A stretch of 64,000 nucleotides of DNA from Sphingomonas sp. DG1-23 (GCF_030730875.1 NZ_JAVAMA010000001.1:372001-436000), one strand, 5' to 3'; positions 8,217 to 17,068 are shown, numbered from the stretch's first letter. Translations and numbers: made by a program. The notes: a model not told the origin generated them from the sequence alone.

Positions 8217-8618
8217 ATGGCTTACTGGCTCCTCCGCTCCGAACCCGATGCCTATTCGTGGGACGATCTGATCCGCGACGGCGCCACCGAATGGAACGGC
8301 GTGCGCAACTATACCGCGCGCAATTTCCTGAAGGAGATGCAGCCCGGCGACCGGGCCTTCTTCTACCATTCGAACACCGAAAAGGCCGCGGTCGGCGTGA
8401 TGGAGATCACCCGCGCCTGGCAGCCCGACGGCGACGACGGCAAATGGGCGAGCGTCGCGGTCAGGCCGGTCGACAAGCTGGCCAGGCCGGTGCCGCTCGC
8501 CGACATCAAGGCCGAGCCGCGGCTCAAGGACCTCGAGATGCTCCGCCAGTCGCGGCTCAGCGTCACGCCCGTCCGCGACCAGGAATGGGCGGTGCTGCTG
8601 GAGATGGCGAAGGCATAA
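8217..8618 (+). CDS. EVE domain-containing protein
   Basis: 133-residue single-domain EVE protein (PUA-like superfamily), the family of human THYN1. EVE domains bind modified bases in DNA or RNA. Recognition rests on WLLRSEPDAYSWDDL at the start, WNGVRNYTARNFLKEMQPGDRAFFYHS in the middle and GVMEITR. The start ATG 8217 fits the family's N-terminus exactly. Its 3' end overlaps the convergent helix-turn-helix gene by 56 bp. No restriction or methylation gene is adjacent, so the modified base it recognises is unknown. Confidence 0.93.
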   Translation: MAYWLLRSEPDAYSWDDLIRDGATEWNGVRNYTARNFLKEMQPGDRAFFYHSNTEKAAVGVMEITRAWQPDGDDGKWASVAVRPVDKLARPVPLADIKAEPRLKDLEMLRQSRLSVTPVRDQEWAVLLEMAKA

Positions 8619-9471
8619 CCGGCGCCCCGTCGGCTTCGTCCGCGGCCGGCACCCAGTCCACCGCTTCCTCGATCCTCACCGGCGGCTCCAGCGTGCCGCG
8701 ATACGGCGTGCCTTCGAAGGGCAAGGGGATGAAAGGCTCGCCCGGATCGTCCCCGGCTGCGTCCGCCGCTTCCTCGCCGCCCGCGGCGATCGCGGCATCT
8801 GCAGCAGCCCGGCGTTCGGCACAGGCCGTGATCGCCGCCGCGACCGCCGCCTCGGCCTCGGCATCCAGCGTCACCCCGGCAAAGCCCGCCAGCGCCGCGG
8901 CATGTTCGTCGTCGCGCAGCGCCGCGTCCATGCTGCCGCCATCGCCGTGGATCACGGTGCGCATCGTCGTGGCGCTCGCCTGCGCCCCCGCGCCCTTGAT
9001 GCCCCCGCTCGCTGCCCCGGCGCTGGCGCGAGTCGAGAAATAATTGATCGTGGTGCGCTTGCCCGAAGCGTCGCGGCCATAATGGCGCAGGCAGAAGATC
9101 AGCAGCGCATCGTTGTGCTTGCGCCGAAAGCCCATCAATTTCCCGCCGACGAAGACCGGGACCAGTTCGCCCTCGATCGCGCGCTCGAAGGCAAGGTCCT
9201 TCAGGCGCGCCAGCCCGAAATCGAGCGCCGAATCCCATGCCCGCCGAAACCCCTCGGCGCCGGCCGCGCGGCGCAGCGCATAGGCATTGGCCTGCGACAT
9301 GTTGACCATCGCCGCGGCGCGCCGGACCGATCCGGTATCGGCGAGCGCATCGATGAACGCCTTTTGCCGCGCGGGCGTCCAGCCGTCATGGCGGTTGCAT
9401 TTGCGCGGCACCGGCGGAAAATCGGGCAAATCAGGCCGCGCCGCGCGCGGGACGGGAACGCGATTTTGCAT
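8563..9471 (-). CDS. Helix-turn-helix protein resembling phage terminase small subunits
   Basis: Residues about 25-130 (GWTPARQKAFIDALADTGSVRRAAAMVNMS, then RRAWDSALDFGLARLKDLAFERAIEG) look like the winged/helix-turn-helix part of terminase small subunits and similar DNA-binding proteins. The rest is low-complexity, Ala/Glu/Pro-rich and probably disordered. The start ATG 9471 is set by AGGAGG nine bases upstream; the frame runs further upstream but without coding character. Length is 302 residues. It is divergent from the alkyltransferase gene. No other phage gene is nearby, so I take it as a domesticated or chromosomal DNA-binding protein of unknown role. Confidence 0.75.
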   Translation of the reverse strand: MQNRVPVPRAARPDLPDFPPVPRKCNRHDGWTPARQKAFIDALADTGSVRRAAAMVNMSQANAYALRRAAGAEGFRRAWDSALDFGLARLKDLAFERAIEGELVPVFVGGKLMGFRRKHNDALLIFCLRHYGRDASGKRTTINYFSTRASAGAASGGIKGAGAQASATTMRTVIHGDGGSMDAALRDDEHAAALAGFAGVTLDAEAEAAVAAAITACAERRAAADAAIAAGGEEAADAAGDDPGEPFIPLPFEGTPYRGTLEPPVRIEEAVDWVPAADEADGAPVMPSPSPAAPPIPGRGRA

Positions 9472-9640
9472 GGACACCCCTCCTGTCGAATCGCCCAATC
9501 GATCAGGGTGTATGGATTTCGCGGCAAATAGGAAAGGATTTGTTTCTGTTTTGTTCTTGCGCCATGGCGGAGGTTGAGCGCAAGCCACGGGACGCATCCG
9601 CCGGCCGGGACGGGTAGACCAGGGCACGAAAGGACATGCC

Positions 9641-10126
9641 ATGACCGACAAGTTCAAGACCGTCCCGTCGCCCGTCGGCACGCTGACCCTCGTGGCGAGC
9701 GATGCCGGGCTGATTGCGATCCTCTGGGAGAATGACCGTCCCGGGCGCGTCAAGCTGCGCGACAGGGAGGAAGCCCCCGAGCATCCGGTGCTGGTCGAGA
9801 CCGCGCGCCAGCTCGACGAGTATTTCGCCGGCAAGCGGACCAGCTTCAACGTGCCGCTCGATTTCCGCGGCACCGATTTCCAGAAGAGCGTGTGGGCCGC
9901 ATTGCTGACCATCCCGTTCGGCGAGACGCGCAGCTATGGCGCGATCGCCCGCCAGATCGGCCGGCCGAGCGCGTCGCGCGCGGTGGGCGCAGCGAACGGC
10001 CGCAACCCGATCTCGATCGTCGCGCCGTGCCACCGGGTGATCGGCGGCAACGGCGCGCTCACCGGCTTCGCCGGCGGGCTGGCGGCGAAGGAATTGCTGC
10101 TCGGGATCGAGCGCGCGCGTTCCTGA
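9641..10126 (+). CDS. ogt: Methylated-DNA--[protein]-cysteine S-methyltransferase
   Basis: Suicide DNA-repair protein that removes alkyl groups from O6-alkylguanine (and O4-alkylthymine) onto its own cysteine. The signature IVAPCHRVIG is present, with the acceptor C130, along with the preceding helix-turn-helix segment (FGETRSYGAIARQIGRPSASRAVGAANGRNP) and the Asn hinge. There is no Ada-type N-terminal zinc domain, so it is the stand-alone Ogt form of 161 residues. ATG 9641 follows AAAGGACATGCC. It is divergent from the helix-turn-helix gene, with about 170 bp between them. It nearly abuts the stop of the convergent PAP2 gene. Confidence 0.95.
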   Translation: MTDKFKTVPSPVGTLTLVASDAGLIAILWENDRPGRVKLRDREEAPEHPVLVETARQLDEYFAGKRTSFNVPLDFRGTDFQKSVWAALLTIPFGETRSYGAIARQIGRPSASRAVGAANGRNPISIVAPCHRVIGGNGALTGFAGGLAAKELLLGIERARS

Positions 10127-10133
10127 TCCCGGA

Positions 10134-11111
10134 TCAGGCCGCGCCGACGGCCACCGGCCCCGGCGCGGCCGGCACGGATGCGGCGGCCGGCGCCGCCGCG
10201 GCGCCGCGCGCCAGCCGCACCGCCAGCACGATCGCTCCGGCGGCGATCGCCGATCCGGCGATCACGTCGACGACATAATGTCCGCCCAGCGGCACCGCGG
10301 CGAGCCACATCAATCCGTTGACGACCAGCATCGGCGCCCGGAAGTGCCGCGCCGGCCAGGCGCCCCATACGAACAGGATCGCCATCGCCGCGTGAAAGCT
10401 GGGAAAGGTGATGATTCCGCCGAGGTTGGTCAGATCGAGCGTGGTCAGCGTACCGTCGCGCAATCCGGCGATGATTTCGCCATAATGCCGGGCGTTGCCG
10501 GGCAGCGGCGCTCCGGGCGCCAGATAAAAGGCGAAAGTCGCGCGTGCCGGGAAGAAGAAGAACACCCCCACCGTCGCCGCGAGCGCCAGCCCGTGCGCGA
10601 GCAGATAGCGATAGACGTCGCCGATCCGCTGCGCGTGCCAGAGCAGCCCGAACACCGCCAGCGGCATCCAGAAACAGGCGAGATAGCCCTTTTCGAAAGC
10701 GAGGAACAGCCAGTCGCGGCGCTCGACATAGCTGCGCATCGCGGGCCAATCGAAACCAAGCGCGTGATCCATCCGGTGGAGCAGGGCGTCGGCGAAACCG
10801 CTCGAATGCAACATCGCCAGATAGCTGAGCACCGCCCCCAGCACCCCGATCAGCGCGAAGAGCAGCAATGCCTCGATCATGCGCACCAACTGCGCAATTC
10901 GACCCGAAGCGTTCGGCACCCAGAGCAGGCAGAGCAACGCCGAGAGGCCGAAGGCGAGCGCCAGCCCGCGCGAATCGGGCGTCAGCGTAAGCCCCGAGAG
11001 ATAGCCGGCGAGCCATGCCAGCGCGGCGGCCGCAAGCGTGCCGGTCCAGACCATCGAGCGAGGCGGAGCGAGCGAGAACACATCGCCATGATGTCCGGCC
11101 AAGGTTAACAT
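10134..11111 (-). CDS. PAP2-superfamily membrane phosphatase
   Basis: Integral membrane protein with roughly six hydrophobic segments and the PAP2 catalytic motifs SFHAAM (about residue 240) and GGHYVVDVIAG (about residue 275). The arrangement, with two N-terminal helices and a loop carrying FFFFPARATFAFY, resembles the Aur1/inositol-phosphorylceramide-synthase-like branch rather than soluble acid phosphatases. In sphingomonads such proteins could act on lipid phosphates or in sphingolipid headgroup transfer; this is inference. The C-terminus is a Pro/Ala tail. Two direct repeats lie just upstream of the start (11116-11152). Confidence 0.85.
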   Translation of the reverse strand: MLTLAGHHGDVFSLAPPRSMVWTGTLAAAALAWLAGYLSGLTLTPDSRGLALAFGLSALLCLLWVPNASGRIAQLVRMIEALLLFALIGVLGAVLSYLAMLHSSGFADALLHRMDHALGFDWPAMRSYVERRDWLFLAFEKGYLACFWMPLAVFGLLWHAQRIGDVYRYLLAHGLALAATVGVFFFFPARATFAFYLAPGAPLPGNARHYGEIIAGLRDGTLTTLDLTNLGGIITFPSFHAAMAILFVWGAWPARHFRAPMLVVNGLMWLAAVPLGGHYVVDVIAGSAIAAGAIVLAVRLARGAAAAPAAASVPAAPGPVAVGAA

Positions 11112-11115
11112 CGCC

Positions 11116-11152
11116 CTACGTATAGTTGCTTGAGGCGAACTACGTATCGTTG
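11116..11152. promoter_or_regulatory. Direct repeat pair upstream of the PAP2 gene
   Basis: CTACGTATAGTTG (11116-11128) and CTACGTATCGTTG (11140-11152) differ at one base and start 24 bp apart. They begin five bases upstream of the PAP2 start codon and contain the palindrome TACGTA. The spacing, near two helical turns, suggests a regulator binding two sites on one DNA face. The regulator is unknown. Confidence 0.45.
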
Positions 11153-11316
11153 GGCGGATGGACAGGCGCGGTTCGCACCGCGCCGGGCGGCCGATGCTTT
11201 CGAGGACAGCACCGTGCCCGGCGCAAAGGAATTGCTCCTCATCGAACCGGAGAATCCGGGCAATACGGGTCAGGCAAAATATAGCCCCCCTTCAGGGGAG
11301 GGGCTTTAAGACTCGA

Positions 11317-12294
11317 TCACCCCAGAAACGTCGCGACCACCTGATTCCGCCCCTTCTGCTTGGCGGCGTACAGCAGCTTGTCGACCGCGTCGCAGAAATG
11401 CCGGGGCTCGCCGTCGGCCGGCGGAATGACGGTGCCCACGCCCACGCTCACGCTCACCACCTTGCTGCAGTTCGAATGGTCGTGCCGGATCTGCAGCGCC
11501 TCGATGGCGTGGCGGCATTGCTCGGCGATCGCCAGCGCTTCGGCTTCGTCGGTTTCGGGCAGCAGCAGCGCGAATTCCTCGCCGCCATAGCGCGCGACGA
11601 TGTCGCGCTGACGCTCGCCGGCCTTCAGCGCCGCGGCCACCCGCACGAGGCATTCGTCGCCCTGAACATGGCCGTAGAGATCGTTATATTGCTTGAAATG
11701 GTCGATATCGAGCAGGACCAGCGAGAGCGGCTGCTGCGCCGCGCAGGCGCTGCGCCATTCGGCCCGCAGCCGCTCGTCGAACCGGCGTCGGTTGGCGCTG
11801 CCGGTCAGGCCGTCCTCGAACGAAAGCGCCTCGAGCTTCTTCTGCATCTTGAACAGTTCGTGCTCGATCCGCTTGCGCTCGCTGATGTCGAACATGAAGC
11901 CGATCAGGCTCTCGACCTCGCCCGCCTCGTTGCGCACGACATGGACGACGTCACGGATCCAGACATAGCCCTTGTCCTTGGTGAGCGCGCGATAATCGGC
12001 CTCGTGATCGACACCGGCAACCGACTGCGAGACGCAGAAATTGACGACATTGTCGCGATCTTCGGGATGGATGCGCGACGCCCAGTCCTCGACCGAGATC
12101 CAGCTTTCGGGGCTCCAGCCGAGCAGCGGCCCGATCTGCGGGCCGATATAGGCGAAGCGCATCGTCGCCCAGTCGATCTTCCACGGAATCGCCATCGTCG
12201 ATTCGAGCAGGGTCTTGTAGAGCGCGGGATCGGGGGCGGCGTCCGGAAGCGACCGGAACTGGTCGAAATATTTGTCGTGCAGCGGCATGTTCAT
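11317..12294 (-). CDS. PAS-GGDEF diguanylate cyclase
   Basis: Makes cyclic di-GMP from two GTP. A PAS domain covers about residues 30-145 (WSPESWISVEDWASRIHPEDR, then GFMFDISERKRIE) and is followed by a short coiled coil and a GGDEF domain. The active-site motif is GGEEF at 237-241, and the product-inhibition I-site RQRD sits at 228-231, exactly five residues before it, so both catalysis and feedback are expected. There is no signal peptide or membrane segment, so it is cytosolic. ATG 12294 overlaps the stop of the unknown upstream gene by four bases (ATGA), so its translation is coupled to that gene. No EAL domain is nearby. Confidence 0.95.
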   Translation of the reverse strand: MNMPLHDKYFDQFRSLPDAAPDPALYKTLLESTMAIPWKIDWATMRFAYIGPQIGPLLGWSPESWISVEDWASRIHPEDRDNVVNFCVSQSVAGVDHEADYRALTKDKGYVWIRDVVHVVRNEAGEVESLIGFMFDISERKRIEHELFKMQKKLEALSFEDGLTGSANRRRFDERLRAEWRSACAAQQPLSLVLLDIDHFKQYNDLYGHVQGDECLVRVAAALKAGERQRDIVARYGGEEFALLLPETDEAEALAIAEQCRHAIEALQIRHDHSNCSKVVSVSVGVGTVIPPADGEPRHFCDAVDKLLYAAKQKGRNQVVATFLG

Positions 12295-13130
12295 GGGTGG
12301 CGGACCTCGAGAGGGCTGTGGGCGGTGTCCGCGGCGTTCCAGTACCAATAGGTGAAGCTGTCTTTGGTCTGCAGCAGCGTGTGGGTCAGGATCGAGTTGC
12401 GGCGGATGTCGCCCCAGGCGGCGCGCGCCGAATTGCGGTTGTTGTGCAGGTCGATGCACTGGCTGCCGAACAGCAAGGGCTTGGGCGGGATGTAGAGCGC
12501 CGAACCCTGCGGCACCCACAGATCGGCGAGGCGGATGCGGCCCTCGGCGTGCCAGTAGCGCCCGACCGAGATCACCAGCGGGAATTGCGCGTCGGTCGAG
12601 GCGAAGACGTGCGGGAAATCGTGATGCTCGAGGTCGGTGCACACCACGCTGAGCAGCGTATTGCCGGCCTCCGGATTGGTGTTCTGATAGGGCGACCAAT
12701 GCCCGGCGAACACGCCATATTCATATTCGACCTGGTGGAGCGCGCCGCCGGGGCTGTCGATCGCGATCCCCTGCCCCGCCTCGACCAAAGTGATGCCGAA
12801 TGCCGCGGCGGCTTCGCGCGTCGCCCACATCGGCTCGTAACGGATATTCTCGCCTTCGAAGCCCAATTGGGTCTCGTTGCCGTACGGCGGGGTCGGCTTG
12901 AAGCCGATCGTCCCGGTCACCCGGTGCTCGGCGCCGATCGCCACTTCGGGGCCGGTGTGCGCGGGAGTGAGCGGCGTGACGCCGGCGGGCAGGCTGGCGC
13001 GATAGGTCGGCGTGCCATTGTCGTTGTAGAAGAACGGCGTGTCGCTGACCTTCACTTCGATTTCCGACTGCTCCTTGATGAACAGCGGCGGGAGGAAGTC
13101 GTAGGACGGGATGATCGGTGCGTGCAGCAT
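12291..13130 (-). CDS. Unknown 279-residue protein coupled to the diguanylate cyclase
   Basis: I do not recognise this protein. It is 279 residues, soluble and without a signal peptide. It is rich in aromatic residues and histidine (YEYGVFAGHWSPYQNTNP, DLEHHDFPHVF), with several Gly/Pro turns that suggest a beta-rich fold. It overlaps the PAS-GGDEF gene by four bases (ATGA), so the two proteins are probably made in fixed proportion and may work together. A perfect palindrome at 13175-13190 lies upstream. It could be an enzyme or a partner that sets the cyclase's input; I have no evidence to choose. Confidence 0.75.
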   Translation of the reverse strand: MLHAPIIPSYDFLPPLFIKEQSEIEVKVSDTPFFYNDNGTPTYRASLPAGVTPLTPAHTGPEVAIGAEHRVTGTIGFKPTPPYGNETQLGFEGENIRYEPMWATREAAAAFGITLVEAGQGIAIDSPGGALHQVEYEYGVFAGHWSPYQNTNPEAGNTLLSVVCTDLEHHDFPHVFASTDAQFPLVISVGRYWHAEGRIRLADLWVPQGSALYIPPKPLLFGSQCIDLHNNRNSARAAWGDIRRNSILTHTLLQTKDSFTYWYWNAADTAHSPLEVRHP

Positions 13131-13174
13131 GGGCCACCTGCTCGTTGCGGCGAGGAAGCCCTTTGTGGCCTGAC

Positions 13175-13190
13175 CTGCATTGAAATGCAG
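13175..13190. promoter_or_regulatory. Palindrome upstream of the unknown-protein/diguanylate cyclase operon
   Basis: CTGCATT-GA-AATGCAG is a perfect inverted repeat with 7-bp arms, 45-60 bp upstream of the start codon at 13130. It is in the right place for an operator controlling the two-gene operon. No regulator gene is adjacent. Confidence 0.45.
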
Positions 13191-13230
13191 TTAATGGCTC
13201 CGCAATTTTCCGGAGACGGCAGGCAAGCAA

Positions 13231-13260
13231 AAAGGCGCCGGAATCTCCCCCGGCGCCTTT
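13231..13260 (-). terminator. Rho-independent terminator of typA
   Basis: AAAGGCGCCG and CGGCGCCTTT form a 10-bp stem with a 10-base loop. Read on the minus strand it is followed by a short T-run, 17 bases after the typA stop codon. Confidence 0.8.
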
Positions 13261-13276
13261 CGCTGCATCAAGAAAC

Positions 13277-15103
13277 TCAGGCCGCCTGCTTGGCGCGGCT
13301 GGCGCGCTTGCGCTCGTGCGGATCGAGGTGGCGCTTGCGCAGCCGGATCTTGGTCGGGGTGACCTCGACCATCTCGTCGTCGTCGATATAGGCGATCGCC
13401 TGCTCGAGCGTCATCTTCTTCGGCGGGGTCAGGCGGACGGCGTCGTCCTTGCCGCCCGAGGCGCGGAAGTTGGTGAGCTGCTTGGCCTTCATCGGGTTGA
13501 CCTCGAGGTCATCCGTCTTGGCGTTCTCGCCGACGATCATGCCCTCGTACAGCGCCTCGCCGTGCCCGACGAACAGGATGCCGCGCTCCTCGAGCGGGCC
13601 GAGCGCGTAGGATTGCGCCTCGCCATTGCCGTTCGAGATCAGCACGCCGTTCTTGCGGCCTTCGATATTGCCCTTGTGCGGGCCGTATTTCTCGAACAGC
13701 CGGTTCATGATGCCGGTGCCGCGGGTGTCCGACAGGAACTCGCCATGATAGCCGATCAGGCCGCGCGACGGCGCCGAGAAGGTGATGCGGGTCTTGCCGC
13801 CGCCCGACGGACGCATGTCGGTCATCTCGCCCTTGCGCTGGTTCATCTTGTCGACGACCGTGCCCGAATATTCGTCGTCCACGTCGATCACGACGGTCTC
13901 GTACGGCTCGGTCTTCTGGCCGTTCTCGTCGGTGCGGAACAGCACGCGCGGGCGGCTGATGCCGAGCTCGAAGCCCTCGCGGCGCATCGTCTCGATCAGC
14001 ACGCCGAGCTGGAGCTCGCCGCGGCCGGCGACTTCGAAGCTGTCGCGGTCCTCGCTCTCGGTGACCTTGATCGCGACGTTCGATTCGGCCTCGCGCTCGA
14101 GCCGGTCGCGGATCATGCGGCTGGTGACCTTGCTGCCTTCGCGGCCCGCCATCGGCGAATCGTTGACCGCGAAACGCATCGACAGCGTCGGCGGATCGAT
14201 CGGCTGGGCCTGGATCGCCTCGGTCACCGAAGTGTCGGCGATGGTGTTCGACACGGTGGCGACGGTCAGGCCGGCGAGGCTGATGATGTCGCCCGCGCGC
14301 GCTTCGTCCACGGGCACGCGGTCGAGCCCGCGGAACGACATGATCTTCGAGGCGCGGCCGGTCTCGATGACCTTGCCGTCCATGTCGATCGCGTGGATCG
14401 GCTGGTTGACCTTGACCACGCCCGAATTGACTCGGCCGGTGAGGATACGGCCGAGGAAATTATCGCGGTCGAGCAGGGTCACGAGGAAGGTGAAGGGCGT
14501 GCCCTCGACCTCGACCTTGGGCGGCGGCACGTGATCGACGATCTTCTGGAACAGCGGCTTAAGCGTGCCTTCGCGCAGGCTCGGATCCTCATTGGCATAG
14601 CCGTTGCGGCCCGAGGCGTAGAGCACCGGGAAATCGAGCTGCTCGTCGGTCGCGTCGAGCGAGACGAACAGGTCGAACACTTCGTCGAGCACTTCCTGGA
14701 TGCGCTCGTCGGGACGGTCGATCTTGTTGACCACGACGATCGGGCGCAGGCCGAGCTTCAATGCCTTGCCGGTGACGAACTTGGTCTGCGGCATCGCGCC
14801 TTCGGACGAATCGACCAGCAGGATGACGCCGTCGACCATCGACAGGATGCGCTCGACCTCGCCGCCGAAATCGGCGTGGCCCGGCGTGTCGACGATGTTG
14901 ATCCGCGTGCCTTCCCACTCGACCGAGGTCGGCTTGGCAAGGATCGTGATGCCACGCTCCTTCTCCAAGTCATTGGAATCCATGGCTCTTTCTTCGACAC
15001 GCTGGTTGTCGCGGAACGTCCCCGACTGACGAAAGAGCTGGTCGACGAGCGTGGTCTTGCCATGATCGACGTGGGCGATAATCGCCACGTTGCGGAGGTT
15101 CAT
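13277..15103 (-). CDS. typA: Translational GTPase TypA/BipA
   Basis: Ribosome-associated GTPase of the elongation-factor family that assists 50S subunit assembly and stress growth. The full set of G motifs is present: AHVDHGKTT (P-loop), ERGITI (switch I), DTPGHADFGGEVER (switch II), NKIDRP and the SGRNGYA loop. EF-G-like domains III and V follow, and then the TypA-specific C-terminal domain (GVLISNGNGEAQSYAL, KAKQLTNFRASG). The length of 608 residues is normal. It is monocistronic, with its own terminator at 13231-13260. Confidence 0.97.
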   Translation of the reverse strand: MNLRNVAIIAHVDHGKTTLVDQLFRQSGTFRDNQRVEERAMDSNDLEKERGITILAKPTSVEWEGTRINIVDTPGHADFGGEVERILSMVDGVILLVDSSEGAMPQTKFVTGKALKLGLRPIVVVNKIDRPDERIQEVLDEVFDLFVSLDATDEQLDFPVLYASGRNGYANEDPSLREGTLKPLFQKIVDHVPPPKVEVEGTPFTFLVTLLDRDNFLGRILTGRVNSGVVKVNQPIHAIDMDGKVIETGRASKIMSFRGLDRVPVDEARAGDIISLAGLTVATVSNTIADTSVTEAIQAQPIDPPTLSMRFAVNDSPMAGREGSKVTSRMIRDRLEREAESNVAIKVTESEDRDSFEVAGRGELQLGVLIETMRREGFELGISRPRVLFRTDENGQKTEPYETVVIDVDDEYSGTVVDKMNQRKGEMTDMRPSGGGKTRITFSAPSRGLIGYHGEFLSDTRGTGIMNRLFEKYGPHKGNIEGRKNGVLISNGNGEAQSYALGPLEERGILFVGHGEALYEGMIVGENAKTDDLEVNPMKAKQLTNFRASGGKDDAVRLTPPKKMTLEQAIAYIDDDEMVEVTPTKIRLRKRHLDPHERKRASRAKQAA

Positions 15104-15197
15104 ACGATATCCTGGATGCCGCTGAAGTGCGGTGCGCGGGCGCCCTTAGCGCAATTTGTGCGTTGCGGGAAGGGGAAGCGCCGCTACGGAAGAATAC

Positions 15198-15761
15198 ATG
15201 ACCGAACCACTCAAGATCCTCGTCATCCTCGGCAGCGTCCGCGAAGGCCGAATGGCCGAGCCCGTCGGAAAATGGGTGATCGAACAGGCCGAGGCGCGCA
15301 GCGAACTCGATTGCGAATTGGTAGACCTCAAGGACTGGGACCTGCCCTTTTATCCCTTCGCGCACCCGCCCGCGCAAGGGAACTACAAGGACCCGCTGCA
15401 GATCCGCTGGGCGGAGAAGATCGCCAGCGCCGACGGCTATATCCTGATCTGCCCCGAATATAATCACGGGCCGCCTGCGGTGCTCAAGAACGCGTTCGAC
15501 TTCGTCTATGCCGAGTGGAACCGCAAGCCGGTGACCTATGTCGGCTATGGCGGCAACGGCGCCGCGCGCTCGATCGAATTGCTGACCTGCGTATCGCGCG
15601 AGCTGCAGATGGCGGCGCTGGAGGCGTCGGTCCACATCATGGGGGTGTGGGGCAAGGTGAAGGACGGCGTGTTCACCGGCGACGACAAGGATCTGCGCTG
15701 GCTCGGCCACGGCTTCGACGAGCTGGCGTGGTGGGGCCGCGCGCTCAAGGCGGCGCGCTGA
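15198..15761 (+). CDS. NADPH-dependent FMN reductase family protein
   Basis: Flavodoxin-like NAD(P)H:FMN or quinone/azo reductase of 187 residues. The FMN-binding phosphate loop is LGSVREGRM at residues 11-19, and the second FMN contact is PEYNHGPPAVLKNAFDFVY, both hallmarks of the family. It is cytosolic. ATG 15198 is chosen because the conserved beta-strand LKILVILGS follows within five residues; the 14 residues upstream have no family counterpart. It is divergent from typA. The substrate is not identifiable. Confidence 0.9.
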   Translation: MTEPLKILVILGSVREGRMAEPVGKWVIEQAEARSELDCELVDLKDWDLPFYPFAHPPAQGNYKDPLQIRWAEKIASADGYILICPEYNHGPPAVLKNAFDFVYAEWNRKPVTYVGYGGNGAARSIELLTCVSRELQMAALEASVHIMGVWGKVKDGVFTGDDKDLRWLGHGFDELAWWGRALKAAR

Positions 15762-15858
15762 CCTTGGCGAATGCCATATGGTGTACTATTTAACTGACAC
15801 ACTTGGATAGCTGCCGCGATACCCGTATGAGTGTCGCAACAGCGTTGGAGGGTTTGGA

Positions 15859-17064
15859 ATGGCGACCGAGACTGCAGTAGCCGAACAGGAACTGGTGCTC
15901 ACCCCGCCCAGCCCGGTGAAGGTCGTCGCACCCGAAAAGGCGGCGGGGCTGGTGCCGGTGGAGGATGCCAAGAAAAACGAGCTCGAGAAGCGCGTCGACG
16001 GGTTCATCGACGACCTGATCGCGCAGGACGTCAACTCGCCCGAATTCGGCAAGCGCGTCGATGCGATCGCGGCGATGGGGCAAAAGGAGATCCGCGACGC
16101 GGCGGGCCAGTCGAACCGCTTCCTCGACCGGCCGGTGCGCGCGATGAGCAGCGAGAGCGGCGTCGGCGCCGACCTGCTCGCGCTCCGCAAGACGGTGGAA
16201 GAGCTCGATCCGGGCCGCAACGGCAAGCTCGTCGGCGGCAATGACGGCTTCCTGTCGAAGCTGTTCGGCGGCTCGCCGCTCAAGCAATATTTCCGCAAAT
16301 ATCAGTCGTCGCAGAGCCACATCAACGGCATCCTCAAGAGTCTCGGCAGCGGCAAGGACGAGCTGTTGATGGACAATGCCGCGATCGATACCGAGCGCGC
16401 CAATCTGTGGGCGTCGATGGGCCGGCTCGAGCAGATGATCTATCTGTCCAAAGCGATGGACACCAAGCTCGAGGACAAGGCCAACGAGCTCGACCACACC
16501 GATCCCGCCAAGGCAAAGGCGGTGCGCGAGACCGCGCTCTTCTACGTCCGCCAGCGCACCCAGGACCTGCTCACCCAGATGGCAGTGACGGTGCAGGGCT
16601 ATCTGGCGCTCGACCTGGTCAAGAAAAACAATGTCGAGCTGGTGAAGGGTGTCGACCGTGCCTCGACCACGACGGTTTCAGCACTGCGCACCGCCGTGAC
16701 GGTGGCGCAGGCGCTGACCAACCAGAAGCTGGTTCTCGACCAGATCACGGCGCTCAACACCACCACCGCGGGGCTGATCGATTCGACGGGGCAATTGCTC
16801 AAGAGCAACACCGCGGCGATCCACGAGCAGGCGGCGAATTCGACCATTCCCGTCGAGACGCTCCAGCGTGCCTTCCAGAACATCTACGACACGATGGACG
16901 CGATCGACACCTTCAAATTGAAGGCGCTCGACAGCATGAAGACCACGGTCAACACGCTGTCGAACGAAGTCGAGAAGTCGAAGGGCTATATCGCCCGGGC
17001 CGAAGGCGCCGCGCAGAACCAGGGCGGCGGCGGGGCCGACACCTTCAAGCTGGAGGCGATGTAA
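15859..17064 (+). CDS. telA: TelA/KlaA family toxic-anion resistance protein
   Basis: 401-residue member of the TelA family, named for tellurite resistance in plasmid RK2 and common on chromosomes in stress loci. It is mostly helical, with a variable acidic N-terminus. The conserved core runs from about residue 130, including the SKLFGGSPLKQYFRKYQSSQSHINGI stretch, and the long C-terminal helices match the family (AMDTKLEDKANELDHTDPAK, LFYVRQRTQDLLTQMAVTVQGYLALDLVKKNNVELVKGVDRASTTTVSALRT). No membrane segment is seen. It is followed four bases later by an XpaC-like membrane protein. The molecular activity of the family is still unclear. Confidence 0.93.
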   Translation: MATETAVAEQELVLTPPSPVKVVAPEKAAGLVPVEDAKKNELEKRVDGFIDDLIAQDVNSPEFGKRVDAIAAMGQKEIRDAAGQSNRFLDRPVRAMSSESGVGADLLALRKTVEELDPGRNGKLVGGNDGFLSKLFGGSPLKQYFRKYQSSQSHINGILKSLGSGKDELLMDNAAIDTERANLWASMGRLEQMIYLSKAMDTKLEDKANELDHTDPAKAKAVRETALFYVRQRTQDLLTQMAVTVQGYLALDLVKKNNVELVKGVDRASTTTVSALRTAVTVAQALTNQKLVLDQITALNTTTAGLIDSTGQLLKSNTAAIHEQAANSTIPVETLQRAFQNIYDTMDAIDTFKLKALDSMKTTVNTLSNEVEKSKGYIARAEGAAQNQGGGGADTFKLEAM

Positions 17065-17068
17065 ACCC

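Noticed and set aside
13316..15463. 715-residue open frame on the plus strand
   Set aside because: It is antisense to typA, which is certain.
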